DNA of 64,000 nucleotides from Desulfogranum mediterraneum DSM 13871 (GTDB taxonomy: Bacteria > Desulfobacterota > Desulfobulbia > Desulfobulbales > Desulfobulbaceae), in NCBI RefSeq assembly GCF_000429965.1, contig NZ_KE387005.1:151347-215346 (forward strand), given 5' to 3'. Below are positions 62,234 to 64,000 of this stretch, one piece after another. The notes under the pieces are model-generated. The model did not search any database. It saw only the letters and a list, made by a program, of their open reading frames with translations, and was not told where the DNA came from. Positions within the stretch are counted from its first letter, which is position 1. Each line of letters begins with the position of its first letter. Both the position numbers and the translations under genes were made by a program.

Positions 62234-63211
62234 ATGCAAGCGATCGTCTTTAGCAGATACGGAACTCCGGACGCCCTGCAGCTGACAGAGGTTCCCAAGC
62301 CTTTAGCAGATGACCATGACGTACTCGTAAAAGTGTACGCCTCATCGGTCAACTCCTGGGACTGGGAGTTTATGAGCGGCAGACCACTCCTCAATCGACT
62401 CCTTTACGGCCTCTTCAGACCAAAAACGAGAAAACAGGTACTGGGCGCTGACATTGCAGGGAGAGTCGAATCGGTGGGCAGAAAGGTGTCGCGTTTCCGG
62501 CCTGGGGACGAGGTCTTCGGGGACCTCTGGGATAACTGGGGCGGCTTTGCCCAATATGCCTGCGCCCACGAAACGGCCCTTGAAGCAAAGCCGGTGAACC
62601 TGAGCTTTGAGCAGGCAGCAGCCGTACCCCAGGCAGGGGTCTTGGCCCTGCAGGGACTTCGCAAGGCCGGACAGATACAGCCGGGAGAGCAGGTCTTGAT
62701 CAATGGGGCCGGAGGCGGCGTGGGTACCTTTGCCCTGCAGCTTGCCAGGCTCTGTGGAGCAGAAGTAACGGCCGTGGATGCCGCAGCTAAACTCAGGCTC
62801 CTTCGCTCTGTTGGCGCAGACCATATAGTTGATTACACCCGGGAAGATTTCAGCCAAACCGGGAAAACGTACGACCTGATCATCGATTGCCGGAATGTTC
62901 GTTCCATGTTCGCCAATAGGCGTGCCTTAAAACCTGGAGGCACCTATGCCATGGTCGGCGGTTCCATGACAGGAGTCTACCAACTGTGGTTGTTAAGCCT
63001 CCTTGGGCGACTGACCCACGATGACCGGAAACTTTGTCTCGTGGCAGAGGGGCCAAATCAGGGGTTGGCAGAGCTGAGGGAGCTGATCGAATCCGGCAAG
63101 ATTCTCCCTGTGGTCGATAGGATCTATCCCCTGAGCCAGGTGCCCCAGGCATTGGCTTACTTCGGAAGAGGGCAGCACAGGGGAAAGATCGTCATCAGCA
63201 TAAGGCAATAA
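62234..63211 (+). CDS. Zinc-less MDR-family NAD(P)H oxidoreductase
   Basis: 325 aa from the ATG at 62234; the ATG at 62231 is too close to GAGGGG. Medium-chain dehydrogenase fold: QAIVFSRYGTPDALQL, VLGADIAGRVESVGRKVSRFRPGDEVFGD, and the cofactor loop GAGGGVGTFALQLARL. It lacks the catalytic and structural zinc cysteines, so it is quinone-reductase or enoyl-reductase-like. A related gene follows 27 nt downstream. Confidence 0.9.
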   Translation: MQAIVFSRYGTPDALQLTEVPKPLADDHDVLVKVYASSVNSWDWEFMSGRPLLNRLLYGLFRPKTRKQVLGADIAGRVESVGRKVSRFRPGDEVFGDLWDNWGGFAQYACAHETALEAKPVNLSFEQAAAVPQAGVLALQGLRKAGQIQPGEQVLINGAGGGVGTFALQLARLCGAEVTAVDAAAKLRLLRSVGADHIVDYTREDFSQTGKTYDLIIDCRNVRSMFANRRALKPGGTYAMVGGSMTGVYQLWLLSLLGRLTHDDRKLCLVAEGPNQGLAELRELIESGKILPVVDRIYPLSQVPQALAYFGRGQHRGKIVISIRQ

Positions 63212-63238
63212 GGCAATAATCTCAGCGGAGCAGCTGCA

Positions 63239-64000
63239 ATGAAAGCCGTGGTTAATGAAGCGTATGGCTCGCCGGACCGCCTCGATATCCGAGAACTGCC
63301 TACACCGCAACCAGAGGCCGGGGAAATCCTGATCAGGGTCCATGCAACAACGGTGAGCCGCACCGACAGTTGTGCCCTGCGGGCCCATCCCTTTTTCGTG
63401 AGAGCGGCCACAGGGCTGCTCCGTCCAAGGCGAACCATACTCGGCCTCGACTTCGCCGGTACGGTGGAGGCGCTCGGCAGGGGGGTGGTAAAATTCCACG
63501 AGGGAGACCGCGTTTTCGGTTTGACCCCGGACGGATACGGTGCACACGCAGAGTACCTCTGTCTGCCGGCAGAAGGTGCGGTCAGCCCCATGCCGCCCGG
63601 CAAACGATTTCAAGAGCTGGTCGTCTGCGAGGGCGCCTGGTACGCCAACACCTACCTGGAGAGGTTCAGGCTTGGCCCCGGCCACAGGATCCTGATTTAC
63701 GGGGCATCCGGAGCGATCGGCACCTCGGCCCTCCAGCTTGCAAAAATCCATGGGGCCGAGGTGACCGCAGTGGTCTCGCCCCCCCATCTCAGCCTGGCCA
63801 GAGAGCTCGGGGCGGACCGGGTCATCGACTACACGGCCGAAGACTTTACAGCGCTTGGGAATTGCTTTGATTTCGTGCTCGACGCGGTCGGCAAGAGCTC
63901 CTACCTGCAATGTCGCCCTCTGCTGAAAAGAGACGGCGTCTTTGCTGCGACAGATCTTGGCCCCTGCTGGCAAAATCTCCTCTTGGCGACCTGGTCGGCA
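63239..64000 (+). CDS. Second MDR-family oxidoreductase, 3' end beyond window
   Basis: The frame opens at the ATG 63239 and runs to the window end (254 codons). It reads MKAVVNEAYGSPDRLDIREL, LGLDFAGTVEALGRGVVKFHEGDRVFGL, and GASGAIGTSALQLAKIHGAEVTAV, the same architecture as the preceding gene but with a different N-terminus. A paralogue in tandem, probably cotranscribed. The C-terminal ~70 residues are missing because of the window edge. Confidence 0.88.
   Translation, partial: MKAVVNEAYGSPDRLDIRELPTPQPEAGEILIRVHATTVSRTDSCALRAHPFFVRAATGLLRPRRTILGLDFAGTVEALGRGVVKFHEGDRVFGLTPDGYGAHAEYLCLPAEGAVSPMPPGKRFQELVVCEGAWYANTYLERFRLGPGHRILIYGASGAIGTSALQLAKIHGAEVTAVVSPPHLSLARELGADRVIDYTAEDFTALGNCFDFVLDAVGKSSYLQCRPLLKRDGVFAATDLGPCWQNLLLATWSA

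Overview
The window looks like chromosome of an anaerobic, probably sulfate- or sulfur-metabolising member of the Desulfobacterota (Desulfobulbales-like). This is inferred from gene content: a heterodisulfide-reductase/MvhD electron module, an aldehyde:ferredoxin oxidoreductase, an Asp-ligated ferredoxin of the Desulfovibrio/Pyrococcus type, a two-subunit methylmalonyl-CoA mutase, two TRAP transporters and a hyp hydrogenase-maturation operon. No rRNA, tRNA, CRISPR array, prophage or transposase was seen.

Layout. 1-14 kb is housekeeping, mostly on the minus strand: the start of a ParA-like gene, a CHAD protein, argJ, cardiolipin synthase and a phosphoesterase (plus strand), ppk2, secA, a short N-acetylglutamate-synthase-type GNAT, a membrane stub, argS and alr. 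14-23 kb holds a ferredoxin, a Cys-rich small protein, a tungsten-type aldehyde oxidoreductase with a MoaD-like carrier, a TRAP transporter (dctPQM), and a convergent hybrid sensor kinase with a periplasmic solute-binding sensor domain. 23.6-29 kb is an Hdr-type electron-transfer operon: an HdrC/HdrD-like Fe-S protein with an N-terminal helix-turn-helix, a double HdrA flavoprotein, MvhD and a zinc-ribbon protein. 29-35 kb is hypFCDEAB. No hydrogenase structural genes are in the window.

35-41 kb is looser: a DUF2284 protein, a Cache-domain protein and an acetate transporter bracketed by copies of a dispersed repeat, an Na+-dependent symporter, and an excisionase-HTH/solute-binding regulator. 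41.8-48 kb is a propionate/methylmalonyl-CoA operon (mutA, mutB, meaB, a small ORF) behind a clear promoter, a cobalamin riboswitch and an intrinsic terminator. 48-58 kb has a diguanylate cyclase, a tatT-dctPQM TRAP operon with a promoter/operator, a DUF1566 lipoprotein, a GntR regulator whose candidate operator recurs before the next small gene, and a hemerythrin-REC-HD-GYP protein. 58-64 kb has a DUF6763-like protein, a YbhB-type protein, a GNAT, a flavodoxin-family protein between two repeat copies, and two tandem zinc-less MDR oxidoreductases, the last cut by the window edge.

A non-coding family of about 141-bp elements with inverted ends occurs at six clear places plus one diverged place and forms at least two subfamilies. 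Candidates for something new are the HTH-HdrC/D fusion in the Hdr operon, the cobalamin switch in front of a B12-dependent enzyme, the repeat-bracketed gene cassettes, and the two regulator/operator pairs at 41.4 kb and 55.1 kb.
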